Shown here: in pieces, positions 12,101 to 23,448 of the stretch
Position numbering within the stretch: the stretch's first letter is position 1
Layout: each line of letters starts with the position of its first letter
Source of the DNA: Micromonospora sp. LH3U1
GTDB lineage: Bacteria > Actinomycetota > Actinomycetes > Mycobacteriales > Micromonosporaceae
Length of the DNA stretch: 64,000 bases
Direction: 5' to 3'
Assembly (NCBI RefSeq): GCF_028475105.1
Contig: NZ_CP116936.1
Coordinates: forward strand, 930,001 to 994,000
Translations under genes and position numbers: made by a program
The notes under the pieces: model-generated
Told to the model about the DNA's origin: nothing
The model's database searches: none
The model's input: only the letters and a program-made list of their open reading frames with translations

Positions 12101-12819
12101 ACCCGCCGGAGAAGCCGCTCACCGAGCACGCCCACGAGCGGCTGGCCACCATCGCCCAGCACACCGAGCTGGGTGCCGGCATGTACGTGGCGATGAAGGA
12201 CCTGGAGATCCGGGGCGCCGGCAACCTGCTCGGCGGCGAACAGTCCGGGCACATCGAGGGCGTCGGCTTCGACCTGTACGTGCGAATGGTCGGCGAGGCC
12301 GTCTCGGCGTTCAAGGGTGAGCGGCCGGAGGAAGAGGCCGATGTCAAGATCGATCTGCCGATCGACGCGCACCTGCCGCACGACTACGTGAGCGTGGAGC
12401 GGCTGCGCCTGGAGATGTACCGCAAGCTTGCCGAGGCGCGCGACGAGGAGCGGCTGCGCGAGGTGATCGCCGAGATGACCGACCGGTACGGCGAACCGCC
12501 GGCTCCGGTGCAGAACCTGGTGGAGGTGGCCCGGTTCCGCCTGCTGGCCCGCCGGTACGGCCTGACCGACGTGACCATGCAGGGCAAACACGTACGGTTC
12601 GGTCCACTGCCGTTGCCGGACTCGAAGCAGTTGCGGCTCAAGCGATACCACCCGGACGCCGTCTACAAGCAGGCCACCGACCAGGTCAGCGTGCCCCGGC
12701 CGACCACCCGTCGGATCGGCGGCGAGCCGCTGCGTGACCAGGTGCTGCTCCAGTGGTGCGCGCAACTGCTCTCCGACGTGCTGGGTGCCCCCGCTCCGCT
12801 CGCCGTCGCGGCCAGCTGA
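9157..12819 (+). CDS. mfd: Transcription-repair coupling factor Mfd
   Basis: 1220 aa from TTG 9157, chosen because GGAAG at 9145-9149 sits 7 bases upstream; an in-frame GTG at 9130 would add 9 residues. Mfd is the ATP-driven translocase that removes RNA polymerase stalled at lesions and recruits UvrA. In order: UvrB-like N-terminal half, the RNA-polymerase-interaction domain ([12 protein letters not shown]), the helicase core with GDVGYGKTE (Walker A) and VVDEEQRFG (Walker B), the translocase end motif [17 protein letters not shown], and the C-terminal TRCF domain. Complete. It starts the mfd-lipoprotein-mazG run. Confidence 0.97.
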   Translation: MLTGLFSAALADPGLARARDLARSGAAQVDGLDITAPAALRPFAVAAVAADPDGTGTGTGKNGGGAGRPVLAVTATTREADDLAAALGGLLPAEQIVVFPSWETLPHERLSPRSDTVGRRLAVLRRLAHPEATDAHGGTGPLRVVVAPVRSLLQPQLKGLGDLEPVQLAAGEEADLEEVARRLIDMAYARVDLVTKRGEFAVRGGILDVFPPTDEHPSRVEFWGDEVEEIRTFAVADQRTIEQVPLLWAPPCRELLLTPAVRARAAALAEQHPELAEILEKLAEGIPVEGMESLAPVLVGPDSLELLLDAMPAGTHVLLCDPERIRTRAHDLVRTSEEFLQASWAAAAVGGQAPVDVGAAAFRTLGEVRAVAGKLGQPWWTLSPFGLVEAETAETRQPWEDAPEQSAVTPDDAIAVTLSAQPAPLYHGETTRLVDDLKRWAGEGWSIALVFEGHGPAQRAVEVLRDAGLGARLTEEVPTAPVPGELVVTCGALSSGFVDEASRFVLLTGNDVTGGRGTSTRDMRKMPSRRRNTIDPLELKAGDHVVHEQHGIGRYVELVQRTVNGASREYLVIEYAASKRGQPGDRLFVPTDQLDQLSRYVGGEQPTLHKMGGSDWQKSKARARKAVREIAAQLIQLYAARKASKGHSFGPDTPWQRELEDAFPWQETPDQLAAIDEVKRDMEQTVPMDRLICGDVGYGKTEIAVRAAFKAVQDGKQVAVLVPTTLLVQQHYNTFAERMSQFPVEIRQLSRFQTPKETERTLEMVADGTVDIVIGTHRLLQTATRFKQLGLVVVDEEQRFGVEHKEHLKTLRASVDVLSMSATPIPRTLEMAITGIREMSTIATPPEERHPVLTFVGAQDDRQVAASIHRELLRDGQVFYLHNRVESIDRAARRLRELVPEARVAVAHGQMGEDALEKVMVGFWEKEFDVLVCTTIVESGIDIPNANTLIVERADLLGLAQLHQIRGRVGRGRERAYAYFLYPPEKPLTEHAHERLATIAQHTELGAGMYVAMKDLEIRGAGNLLGGEQSGHIEGVGFDLYVRMVGEAVSAFKGERPEEEADVKIDLPIDAHLPHDYVSVERLRLEMYRKLAEARDEERLREVIAEMTDRYGEPPAPVQNLVEVARFRLLARRYGLTDVTMQGKHVRFGPLPLPDSKQLRLKRYHPDAVYKQATDQVSVPRPTTRRIGGEPLRDQVLLQWCAQLLSDVLGAPAPLAVAAS

Positions 12820-12873
12820 GGCGCCGGCAGGGTGAGGTGGGGGCCGTCACAGCACGGGAGAGGGCATGAGAGA

Positions 12874-13692
12874 GTGACACGCATGCGTGCTCGCCGTGTG
12901 ATCGCCGCCGCCAGCGTCGCGGCTCTGGGTGTCCTCTCCCTCGCCGCCTGCGGAAAGTCCGCACCGAACATCGCCGCGTACGTCGGTGACGCCACCTACT
13001 CGGTGGACCGGGTCGATGCGATCTACGCCGACGTGCAGGCGAAGTTCGGCGACGCGGTCCGGCAGGAGGCTGGCAAGGCGGGCGCGACGCCGTCGCCGGA
13101 GCAGTTGCGCTCCGAGGTCACCCGCCAGGACGTGGTCGACCTCCTGGTCAGCCTGGATCTGGGCAAGCGGGTGGCGTCGGCGAAGAACATCCAGGTGCCC
13201 GACGAGATCACCCCGCAGCAGCTCGAGCAGAACCTGCGGGTGCCGGCGACCACCGAGTACGCCAAGCTCTGGGGCGAGTGGATCGACCTGCTTCAGGTGC
13301 TCAACCAGCAGCTTCCGCCGGCCGAGCTGAGCGACGACTCGCTGATGGCCGTCTACGACGCCCTGAAGGACACCGGGGCGATCCAGGGCGGGATGTCCGT
13401 GACCGACGTTCGCCAGGCGTTCGGTGACGGCGGTTTCGTCCGCAGCGCCACCGCACTCAGCGCGGCGCTTGAGGAAGAGGCGGACCGGGTCGACGTCTCG
13501 ATCAACCCGCGCTTCCGGGCGATCGGGGTGCCGTCGGTGGTGAGCACCGGTCAGTCGCTGGTCTTCTACTCGCTGCCGTACATCAACGAGGACGGCCCGG
13601 TCACTGACATCTCCACCCCGGAGCCGGTGCCGTCGAGCGGGTCCCCGGATGCCGAGGGTGCCTCCCCGGATGCTGAGGGCACGGCAAGCTGA
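12874..13692 (+). CDS. SurA-N-like lipoprotein (LpqU-region type)
   Basis: 272 aa from GTG 12874 (GAGGG 9 bases upstream); ATG 12883 is an equally possible start. A basic n-region and hydrophobic core end in a lipobox (LSLAAC), so it is exported and lipidated. The mature part (about 25-230) is helical and reminiscent of the SurA N-terminal/PpiC chaperone domain, without a visible parvulin PPIase domain. The C-terminus is an acidic Ser/Pro/Glu tail with a duplicated SPDAEG. It lies between mfd and mazG with 2 bases to mazG, so it is probably co-transcribed. Exact role unknown. Confidence 0.82.
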   Translation: MTRMRARRVIAAASVAALGVLSLAACGKSAPNIAAYVGDATYSVDRVDAIYADVQAKFGDAVRQEAGKAGATPSPEQLRSEVTRQDVVDLLVSLDLGKRVASAKNIQVPDEITPQQLEQNLRVPATTEYAKLWGEWIDLLQVLNQQLPPAELSDDSLMAVYDALKDTGAIQGGMSVTDVRQAFGDGGFVRSATALSAALEEEADRVDVSINPRFRAIGVPSVVSTGQSLVFYSLPYINEDGPVTDISTPEPVPSSGSPDAEGASPDAEGTAS

Positions 13693-13694
13693 GC

Positions 13695-14687
13695 ATGACG
13701 GCACGGATCGTCCTCCTGGTCACCTCGCCCCGGCTGCCCGCCGGCCTGCTGACCTCCGCAGCCTGGGACGTCGTACGTCAGCACCCGGTGTTGACCGGTG
13801 CGGAGAGCGAGTTGGTCACGGCCGTGCGCCAGGCGGGCGCCGAGGTCACCGTGGTGGACGGCCCGGCGACGCAGCCGCTGTTGGATGCGGTGGCGACGCA
13901 CGGCACGGCGGTCTGGCTGGCTGGTCCGGCGGGCGACGAGGCGCTGGCCCGGGAATTGGGTCTGCGGCTGGCCCGGCAGCCGGGGTTGGCCGAGATGGAG
14001 CTGATGTACGGCTCGTGGGATCCGCCGGGCGCCCGGTTGCTCGACGCGGTGGCCGTGTTGGACCGACTGGCCTCGCCCGGTGGCGACCCGTGGAAGCGGG
14101 CGCAGACGCACCGCAGCCTCGCCGGTTACCTGCTGGAGGAGAGCTACGAGGCGTACGACGCGATCAGCGCCGACGACACCGACGCGTTGCGCGAGGAGTT
14201 GGGCGACGTGTTGTTGCAGGTGGTCCTGCATGCGCGGCTCGCCGAGGAGTTGCCCGAGGATGAGCGGTGGACCATCGACGACGTGGCGGGTGGCCTGGTC
14301 GACAAGATGATCCGGCGTAATCCGCACGTCTTCGCCGGTGCGGAGGCGGGCACGCTGGAGGAGATCACCGAGAACTGGGAGCGGATCAAGCGCGCCGAGA
14401 AGGCTCGGAAGTCGGTGTTGGACGGCGTGGCACTGAGTCAGCCCGCGCTGGCCCTGGCCGCGCAGGTCCTGGACCGCGCCGCCCGCGTCGGCCCAGCGGT
14501 CCCGCCGCCGCTGGCTGACACCGAGCCAGACGCGGAAGCACAGCTGGGCGCCAGCCTCCTGGCAACGGTCGCAACAGCCCGCCAGGCGGGCATCGATCCC
14601 GAAGCGGCCCTCCGCCGCACCACCCTCGCCTACGCGAATGCCGTCCGCGCCACCGAAATCCAGACCCCACCCCCAGACCCTCGTTGA
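13695..14687 (+). CDS. mazG: Nucleoside triphosphate pyrophosphohydrolase MazG
   Basis: 330 aa, like the ~325-residue mycobacterial MazG. Hydrolyses (d)NTPs to monophosphates, cleaning damaged nucleotides such as oxidised dCTP. The MazG core begins at about residue 133 (GDPWKRAQTHRSL) with the metal-binding Glu/Asp set LLEESYEAY and LREELGDVLLQ; the N-terminal ~120 residues are the actinobacterial extension. A C-terminal helical region follows. ATG 13695 is 2 bases after the lipoprotein stop. The TGA at 14685-14687 lies inside the left arm of palindromic repeat R3, so the repeat supplies the stop codon and perhaps the 3' hairpin. Confidence 0.95.
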   Translation: MTARIVLLVTSPRLPAGLLTSAAWDVVRQHPVLTGAESELVTAVRQAGAEVTVVDGPATQPLLDAVATHGTAVWLAGPAGDEALARELGLRLARQPGLAEMELMYGSWDPPGARLLDAVAVLDRLASPGGDPWKRAQTHRSLAGYLLEESYEAYDAISADDTDALREELGDVLLQVVLHARLAEELPEDERWTIDDVAGGLVDKMIRRNPHVFAGAEAGTLEEITENWERIKRAEKARKSVLDGVALSQPALALAAQVLDRAARVGPAVPPPLADTEPDAEAQLGASLLATVATARQAGIDPEAALRRTTLAYANAVRATEIQTPPPDPR

Positions 14688-14744
14688 TCATGAAGTTATT
14701 GCCACGGCACGCCGAGGTGGATGGCAATAACTTCATGATCGACG
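14682..14744. repeat. GATC-bounded palindromic element R3, overlaps mazG stop
   Basis: GATCATGAAGTTATTGCCA (14686-14704) is perfectly complementary to 14722-14740. Four flanking bases extend the stem with one mismatch, and the loop is 17 bases. The AT-richer arms stand out from the local sequence. The left arm contains the mazG TGA. It could act as a terminator, but its structure matches the other GATC-type elements. Confidence 0.88.
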
Positions 14745-14786
14745 GAACAGGTGGCGGTGCAGGGGGCGGTCGGTAGGGTAGGCCGG

Positions 14787-16406
14787 GTGGAGGCGTTTGG
14801 GGTACTGGCGGAGCGGGTCGTCGAGGCTCTACTGGAGTCACGGCCGGGGGTTGCTACCGCGGCGGGCGATCACCGGTACGACGACCGGCTGCCGGATCTG
14901 TCCGCCGGCGCGGTCGCCGGCGACCTCGCGATGCTCTCCGACGCGGCCAACGCGCTGTCCGAGTTGGACCCGGACTCGCTCGACGTGGACGAGCAGGTCG
15001 ACCACGCGCTGCTCACCTCATTCGTGGATCGGGAGCTGTTCGAGCTGACCGAAATCCGGTCGCACGAGTGGGATCCGCTGCGCCACAACCCCGGCCCCCT
15101 GCTGCACCCGCTGCTGGCCCGCTCGTACGCCCCGGCGGAGGTGCGGCTGACCCAACTGGCCGGCCGGCTCGCCGCCGTACCGGATGCTCTCGCCACCGCC
15201 CGCGCGACGCTGCGGGACATGCCGCGGATCCACGCCGAGACGGCGGTCGGGCAGTTCACCGGCACGGCCGCGCTGATTCGCGACGAGCTGCCGGCGTTGC
15301 TCGCCCAGGCGCCGAGCCACCTCGACCGGGTCGAACCGGCGGCGACCGCGGCGATCGCCGCGCTGGAGGAGTTCGTCGCCTGGCTGCGTGTCGGCCTGGC
15401 CGCCGACGCCGGCCCTGGCCGTGACCCGCGACTGGGCCGGCGCCGCTGGGAGGCCCGACTCTGGCACACGCTCGATACCGAGCTGGGTGCCGCCGAGATT
15501 CAGCGCCGCGCCTGGGCCAACCTGGACCGGGTCACCGCGGAGATCCGCGAGGCGGCCGTCGAGCTGGTCGGCGGTCCGGCCGACGACGCGGCCGTACGCC
15601 GGGCGCTGGACGTGCTCGCCGCCGAGCACCCGAACGACGAGACCATTGTCGAGCTGGCCGGGGTGACCCTGGACGACGCCACCGACTTCGTCCGCGCGCA
15701 CGACCTGGTCACCCTTGTCGACGACCGGTGCGTGGTCCAGGAGATGCCGGAGTTCGCCCGAGGGGTCGCGGTGGCGTACTGCGACGCGCCCGGCCCGCTG
15801 GAGACCGCGGCCGTGCCCACCTTCTACTGCATCGCGCCCACCCCTTCGGACTGGCCGGCGCAGCGGGTCGAGTCGTTCTATCGCGAGTACAACGACCACA
15901 TGATCCGCAATCTGACGGTGCACGAGGCGATGCCGGGGCACTTCCTCCAGCTCGCTCACGCCCGCCGTTACGTCGGTGGCACCCGGGTCCGGGCACTGGC
16001 CGAGTCCGGCCCGTTCATCGAGGGCTGGGCGGTGTACGCGGAGGAACTGATGGTGGGCCTCGGCTTCGGCGGCCTGCCGGTGCGGTTGCAGCAGCTCAAG
16101 ATGCAGCTACGGATGACCATCAACGCGTTGCTCGACCAACTGGTGCACGCCGAGGACCTGCCCGAGGCCGAGGCGATGGCGCTGATGACCGGGCGTGGCT
16201 TCCAGGAGGAGGGCGAGGCTGCCGGCAAGTGGCGCCGGGCGCAGCTCACCTCGACCCAGCTCTCCACCTACTTCGTCGGGTACAGCGAGGTCGCCGAGAT
16301 CGCCGCGGCCCGCCCGGACGGGGTGTCGGTCCGCGACTGGCACGACGCGATGCTCGCGCACGACTGCCCGCCACCGCGCCACCTGCGCACCCTGCTCGAC
16401 GTCTGA
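14787..16406 (+). CDS. DUF885 family protein, putative metallopeptidase
   Basis: 539 aa from GTG 14787, the last start before the conserved region; an in-frame start at 14751 would place the N-terminus almost against repeat R3. DUF885 proteins are predominantly helical and carry a zincin-like HExxPGH motif, here HEAMPGHFLQ near residue 385, followed by a downstream Glu-rich helix (FIEGWAVYAEELM). That supports peptidase activity; the substrate is unknown. No signal peptide, so cytoplasmic. It follows mazG but is separated by R3, so it may have its own promoter. Confidence 0.85.
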   Translation: MEAFGVLAERVVEALLESRPGVATAAGDHRYDDRLPDLSAGAVAGDLAMLSDAANALSELDPDSLDVDEQVDHALLTSFVDRELFELTEIRSHEWDPLRHNPGPLLHPLLARSYAPAEVRLTQLAGRLAAVPDALATARATLRDMPRIHAETAVGQFTGTAALIRDELPALLAQAPSHLDRVEPAATAAIAALEEFVAWLRVGLAADAGPGRDPRLGRRRWEARLWHTLDTELGAAEIQRRAWANLDRVTAEIREAAVELVGGPADDAAVRRALDVLAAEHPNDETIVELAGVTLDDATDFVRAHDLVTLVDDRCVVQEMPEFARGVAVAYCDAPGPLETAAVPTFYCIAPTPSDWPAQRVESFYREYNDHMIRNLTVHEAMPGHFLQLAHARRYVGGTRVRALAESGPFIEGWAVYAEELMVGLGFGGLPVRLQQLKMQLRMTINALLDQLVHAEDLPEAEAMALMTGRGFQEEGEAAGKWRRAQLTSTQLSTYFVGYSEVAEIAAARPDGVSVRDWHDAMLAHDCPPPRHLRTLLDV

Positions 16407-16449
16407 GAAAACCTGGTCGACCGCCGCCCGTAGGTCGCGGTCGCTCCGG

Positions 16450-19532
<3,083 letters not shown>

Positions 19533-19542
19533 GAGGTCGTCA

Positions 19543-19595
19543 GGAAGCCCCGCAGCGGCTACGGCGGACCCCGCCTCGCTCCTTCCGGGGCTTCC
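19543..19595 (+). terminator. Hairpin after eno, probable terminator or attenuator
   Basis: GGAAGCCCC (19543-19551) pairs perfectly with 19587-19595 across a 35-base loop that can itself fold. No strong T-tract, so it may only partly terminate before ftsB. Confidence 0.5.
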
Positions 19596-19638
19596 CGACA
19601 ACCTCCCTAACGCGCGAAGCCTCGGGGGAGGGGTGACG

Positions 19639-20280
19639 ATGCAGCAGCGCCGCACACCGGGTGGTCAGCGTCCCGCCCGCCGGCCGGGTCAGTCCGGTCG
19701 GCCGGGTGGTGGCCGGGCCACCCGGGGATCGGTCCGGGAGGCCGGCGTACGCGCCGAACCGCGCGGTGCCGCTGGTCGGGCGCCGGGCGCGGCCCGGGGC
19801 GCCGAGGGCGTCCGCTCCGCGAATCGTCCGGCCGCCGCTCGGCGTACCGCTGCCGGTGGTGGCGTCAAACGGCTCGCCGCACCCCATCCCCGTCGCTTCA
19901 CCGGCCGCGCCACCGTGCTGTTCGCGGTCCTGATCGCGCTCGCCCTGGCCTACACCTACCCGGTCCGCGTCTACCTGGACCAGCAGGCCGACATCGAGCG
20001 GATGGAAGCGGCCCAGGCGGTGCAGGAGGCGGAGATCGCCAAGCTCGAGACCGAGGCCGCCAACTGGAAGGACAAGGCGTACATCGAGACCAAGGCTCGG
20101 GAGCGGTTCTTCATGGGCCGGCCGGGCGAGAAGATCATGGTGGTGCTGCACGACCCGGAGGGCGCCGCCCGGGACGCCGGGAAGTCGGCCGGTTCGGCCG
20201 CCCCGACCGGGCCGGTGACCTGGTACGACACGCTCTGGTCGAGCGTGCAGGCGGCGGACAGCCAGCAGCCGGGCAAGTGA
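19639..20280 (+). CDS. FtsB/DivIC-like septum formation initiator
   Basis: 213 aa from ATG 19639 (GGGGAGGGG just upstream; a GTG at 19633 is the alternative). A long basic Arg/Gly/Pro/Ala-rich cytoplasmic tail (1 to about 90) precedes one transmembrane helix (about 92-112) and a periplasmic coiled coil (DQQADIERMEAAQAVQEAE) ending in the family pattern KARERFFMGRPGEKIMVV. Bitopic proteins of this type bridge FtsL and FtsQ in the divisome. The position after eno and before DUF501 is conserved in actinobacteria. Confidence 0.9.
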   Translation: MQQRRTPGGQRPARRPGQSGRPGGGRATRGSVREAGVRAEPRGAAGRAPGAARGAEGVRSANRPAAARRTAAGGGVKRLAAPHPRRFTGRATVLFAVLIALALAYTYPVRVYLDQQADIERMEAAQAVQEAEIAKLETEAANWKDKAYIETKARERFFMGRPGEKIMVVLHDPEGAARDAGKSAGSAAPTGPVTWYDTLWSSVQAADSQQPGK

Positions 20281-20305
20281 ACCACCGACCAGCGCACCAG
20301 GAAAG

Positions 20306-20872
20306 ATGGGCACCGTGACTGTCGTACCACCGTCCGAGTCGGCGGCGGATTCCGTACCCCTGCCGCAGCGTGAGCCAGCCACCGAGGCCGACCTGGCCGC
20401 GGTGGCCGCGCAGCTCGGCCGGACGCCCCGTGGCACTCGGGCGGTTGCCCACCGATGCCCGTGCGGCCTTCCGGACGCGGTGGAGACAACTCCCCGCCTC
20501 GCCGACGGCACACCCTTTCCGACGCTGTACTACCTGACCTGCCCCCGGGCCACCGCGGCGTGCAGCCGGCTGGAGTCGGCGGGGCTGATGAAGGACATGG
20601 CGGACCGGCTGACGACGGATCCCGAATTGGCCGCCCGTTACCGTGCCGCGCACGAGGACTACCTCGCCCGCCGGGAGGCGATCGGCGAGGTGCCGGAGAT
20701 CGCCGGCATCTCCGCCGGCGGCATGCCGGGCCGGGTGAAGTGCCTGCACGTGCACCTGGGGCACGCGCTGGGCGCCGGCCCCGGGGTCAACCCGTTCGGC
20801 GACGAGACGTTGGAGCTGGTCGAGCCCTGGTGGACGGCTGGCCCGTGCGTGGACGTGCCGGCGGCCGAATGA
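20306..20872 (+). CDS. DUF501 domain-containing protein
   Basis: 188 aa. Conserved actinobacterial family of unknown function, almost always between ftsB/divIC and ppx. The visible core has Cys- and His-containing conserved elements: RCPCGLP (about 50-56), YLTCP (about 75-79), and CLHVHLGHALG (about 148-158), which together look like a metal-binding site. ATG 20306 lies 25 bases after ftsB. The stop overlaps the start of the acetyltransferase gene as ATGA, so the two are translationally coupled here, replacing the usual direct linkage to ppx. Confidence 0.9.
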   Translation: MGTVTVVPPSESAADSVPLPQREPATEADLAAVAAQLGRTPRGTRAVAHRCPCGLPDAVETTPRLADGTPFPTLYYLTCPRATAACSRLESAGLMKDMADRLTTDPELAARYRAAHEDYLARREAIGEVPEIAGISAGGMPGRVKCLHVHLGHALGAGPGVNPFGDETLELVEPWWTAGPCVDVPAAE

Positions 20873-21405
20873 GCGCGCAGGCAGAGTCCTCGGCACCCGA
20901 GAGTCAGATCCTGGTGCGGCGGGCCCGCACCGGGGATGTGCGGGGCATCCGGCGGCTGGTCGACACCTACACCGACGATCGGCGGCTGCTGAGCAAGGCC
21001 ACCGTCACCCTCTATGAGCAGGTGCAGGAGTTCCGGGTGGCGGTCCGCCCCGAGGACGGCGCCGTGGTGGGCTGCGGCGCGCTGCACGTGATGTGGGAGG
21101 ACCTGGCCGAGATCCGTACGGTCGCCGTGGACCCGTCCTGTCGGGGCCGGCGGATCGGGCACCGGCTGGTCGGCGAGCTGATCGACGCTGCCCGGGAGTT
21201 GGGCGTGGCGCGGATCTTCGTGCTCACCTTCGAGACGCAGTTCTTCGGCGCGTTCGGCTTCCGGGAGATCGACGGTGCACCGGTGCCGCAACCGGTGTAC
21301 GAGCAGCTGCTGCGCTCGTACGACGAAGGTGTTGCCGAGTTTCTGGACCTGGAGAGGGTCAAGCCGAACACGTTGGGCAACACCCGGATGTTGCTGCGCC
21401 TGTAG
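20869..21405 (+). CDS. GNAT amino-acid N-acetyltransferase, ArgA-like
   Basis: 178 aa, the length of the short stand-alone N-acetylglutamate synthases of actinobacteria (M. tuberculosis Rv2747 type), which make N-acetylglutamate for arginine synthesis. GNAT features: VAVDPSCRGRRIGHRLV (acetyl-CoA-binding R/Q-x-x-G-x-G/A loop) at about 84-100 and the FFGAFGF segment (about 125-131). ATG 20869 overlaps the DUF501 stop. An upstream in-frame extension lies within DUF501 and is rejected. The stop at 21405 abuts the convergent esterase stop with no spacer. Confidence 0.8.
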   Translation: MSAQAESSAPESQILVRRARTGDVRGIRRLVDTYTDDRRLLSKATVTLYEQVQEFRVAVRPEDGAVVGCGALHVMWEDLAEIRTVAVDPSCRGRRIGHRLVGELIDAARELGVARIFVLTFETQFFGAFGFREIDGAPVPQPVYEQLLRSYDEGVAEFLDLERVKPNTLGNTRMLLRL

Positions 21406-22305
21406 TCAGGCCCGCCGGGGGTGCGCGGCGAAGAACTCCCACATCAGGTCGGTGGCCGACACACCCGCGGCGGATGCGGCGAGCTGACCGGACGTCGCCC
21501 CCGGCCAGCTGTGGCCCATGTCGGGAATGGTGTAGACGCTGACCTCGCTGCCGTCCGCGCAACTCGCCAGTGTCCGGGTCACCCCCGGCGCCCCGGACGC
21601 CTTCGGGCTCGGCCGGCAGTTGAGCCGCTGCTGCCAGGTCTGCATGCCGGTTTGGAAGGTCGAGGCGTACCGGTCCTGGCCACCAATGAAGGTGATCACG
21701 GAGACCGGGCTCTTCGGCACGAAGCTCTCAGCGGTGGTCAGTGTTCCGCTGTAACCGCCACTGACGACCCCGATCGCGGCGAACTTACCCGCGCCCTCGA
21801 CCGCCGCCCGGAAGCTCATGTCGCCGCCGTTCGAGATGCCGGTGAGGAAGACCCGGTTGGGGTCCGCACGCCAGGTCTGCACCAGGTGGTCGGTGAGGGC
21901 GGTGAGGAAGCCGACGTCGTCCTGACTGCCGCAGCAGATCAGCGCGTTGAAGCCGCCGCCCACCCCGTCGGGGTAGGCGACCAGCACGTTGTCCTTGTCG
22001 GCCTTCGCGTCCAGGCCCGCCAACTCTTGCATCGAGGCGCCGGATCCGGGGTAGAAGTGCAGCGCGATGACCAGGGCGGACGACCGGTTCGGGTCGTACC
22101 CGGGCGATGCGTGCAACAGGTAGGTGCGGTCCGCCCCGTTGTGCTCCAGAGTGAGCAGATGGTCGCCCGGCGCCGGGCGTTCGCTCGACGCCGACGGTGT
22201 GGCCGGCGGGGCCGACGAGGGTTGCCCCCGCTCACCACAGGCCGCAGCCACGACAATGAGGCAGAGCCCCGTCAACACTGCCACCGTCCGCCGCATGCCG
22301 GCCAC
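21406..22305 (-). CDS. PHB-depolymerase-like (LpqC-type) secreted esterase lipoprotein
   Basis: 299 aa from ATG 22305 (another ATG at 22296). The signal ends in a lipobox with Cys23 (VVAAAC). The mature protein is an alpha/beta-hydrolase of the polyhydroxybutyrate-depolymerase/feruloyl-esterase group: oxyanion region ALHFYPGSG (81-89), nucleophile Ser158 in GISNGG, and catalytic His in IPDMGHSWPG near residue 270. Likely hydrolyses short-chain esters outside the cell; the true substrate is unknown. The convergent acetyltransferase ends at the adjacent base, with no terminator visible. Confidence 0.85.
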   Translation of the reverse strand: MAGMRRTVAVLTGLCLIVVAAACGERGQPSSAPPATPSASSERPAPGDHLLTLEHNGADRTYLLHASPGYDPNRSSALVIALHFYPGSGASMQELAGLDAKADKDNVLVAYPDGVGGGFNALICCGSQDDVGFLTALTDHLVQTWRADPNRVFLTGISNGGDMSFRAAVEGAGKFAAIGVVSGGYSGTLTTAESFVPKSPVSVITFIGGQDRYASTFQTGMQTWQQRLNCRPSPKASGAPGVTRTLASCADGSEVSVYTIPDMGHSWPGATSGQLAASAAGVSATDLMWEFFAAHPRRA

Positions 22306-22394
22306 CCCCCGTCGACCCCGCCGTCCACACTGGAGGTGGGCCGCGTGGGGATCAACCCTTTCGGTCCTGGGCGAAGGGAGGCAGGCTGACCCTC

Positions 22395-23438
22395 ATGCTT
22401 CGCCTCCAGCTCGGGCCCGCAGACCTCTGCCGGGTGCGGTTCGCCGACCGGCTACACCCGGTCGGCACCGCACTCCTGGCGGGTCAGTGGCTGCGGGATC
22501 CCACGGTCGCGGCGATGGCACCGGCACTGGCCGAGCGGGCTGCGGCGGTCGAGGGCACGGGGGCCGCGCAGGCCGCCACCGCGATCCTGCGGCACCTGCT
22601 GCCCGACCGTGGGCGCCTGCCGGATTTCGTCACCCCCTTCGACGGCCTGGAGTCGGTCGCCGCCGGTCTGGAGGCGATCCAGGCCACCCCGGCACGACGG
22701 GTACGCGCCGAGGTGAGCGCGGCGTACGCGGACGCGACCGCCGCCACCCCTTTACGGCGGCGGTTCGCAGCCGCCGATCCGGAGGTGCTCGACCTGTTCG
22801 GCGGGGCCATCCGGACCTGGTTCGACGCCGTCCTCGCGCCGCACTGGCCCGATCTGATGTTCGCGTACCGTCAGCAGGTGACCTGCGCCAGCCAGCGGCT
22901 GGCGCAGCAAGGTCTGGCTGGCCTCTTCGCGGGGTTGCACCCGGCGATCCGGTGGCGCGAGCCGGTGCTGGAGGTGCGGACGTGGTGGGGCGGGGACCTG
23001 CCCGGCACCGGCCACGGGCTCATCCTGCTGCCCTCCCCACTGGCCGGGCCTCGACCCCGGGTGCTGGTCGAGCCGGGTCACCCGATCCTGCTCGTCTACC
23101 CGGCGGCGATGCCTCCGCGCGGGGCCACTGCCGGGGGTGATGCCCTCGGCCGTCTGCTCGGCGCCACCCGGGCACTGGTGCTGCGCCGGCTGGCGGCCGA
23201 AGGCGGGTTGACCACCACCGTGTTGTCCCAAGCCGTCGGGATCAGTCTCTCCTCGGCCTCGGAGCACGCCACCGCCCTGCGGGCCGCCGGTCTGGTGGCC
23301 AGCGAGCGGGAGGGCGGGGCCGTCCGTCATCACCTGACCGCGCTCGGAGCGGGCCTGTTGGGAGGCCCGTCAGGCGACCCGTCCGAGGCGTGGCCGTCGG
23401 TCGGGCAGGACGCCGGGTACCCGCCCGTCCTGCCGTAA
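22395..23438 (+). CDS. ArsR-like winged-helix transcriptional regulator with TTA codon
   Basis: 347 aa. N-terminal ~240 residues form an alpha/beta domain resembling DUF5937; residues about 255-320 are an ArsR/HTH_20-type winged helix (LAAEGGLTTTVLSQAVGISL, then ASEHATALRAAGLV). This layout is widespread in actinobacterial regulators of unknown ligand. Codon 120 (22752-22754, within ATPLRRR) is TTA, the only in-frame TTA I could find in the window, so translation should depend on the tRNA-Leu(UAA) at 36299. ATG 22395 follows GAAGGGAGG. Only 10 bases separate it from ppx/gppA. Confidence 0.85.
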   Translation: MLRLQLGPADLCRVRFADRLHPVGTALLAGQWLRDPTVAAMAPALAERAAAVEGTGAAQAATAILRHLLPDRGRLPDFVTPFDGLESVAAGLEAIQATPARRVRAEVSAAYADATAATPLRRRFAAADPEVLDLFGGAIRTWFDAVLAPHWPDLMFAYRQQVTCASQRLAQQGLAGLFAGLHPAIRWREPVLEVRTWWGGDLPGTGHGLILLPSPLAGPRPRVLVEPGHPILLVYPAAMPPRGATAGGDALGRLLGATRALVLRRLAAEGGLTTTVLSQAVGISLSSASEHATALRAAGLVASEREGGAVRHHLTALGAGLLGGPSGDPSEAWPSVGQDAGYPPVLP

Positions 23439-23448
23439 GGTTGCTGCC

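Noticed and set aside
10033..12765. Very long open frame antisense to mfd (about 900 codons)
   Set aside because: It mirrors mfd with GC-biased codons, has no recognisable domain, and mfd itself is unambiguous.
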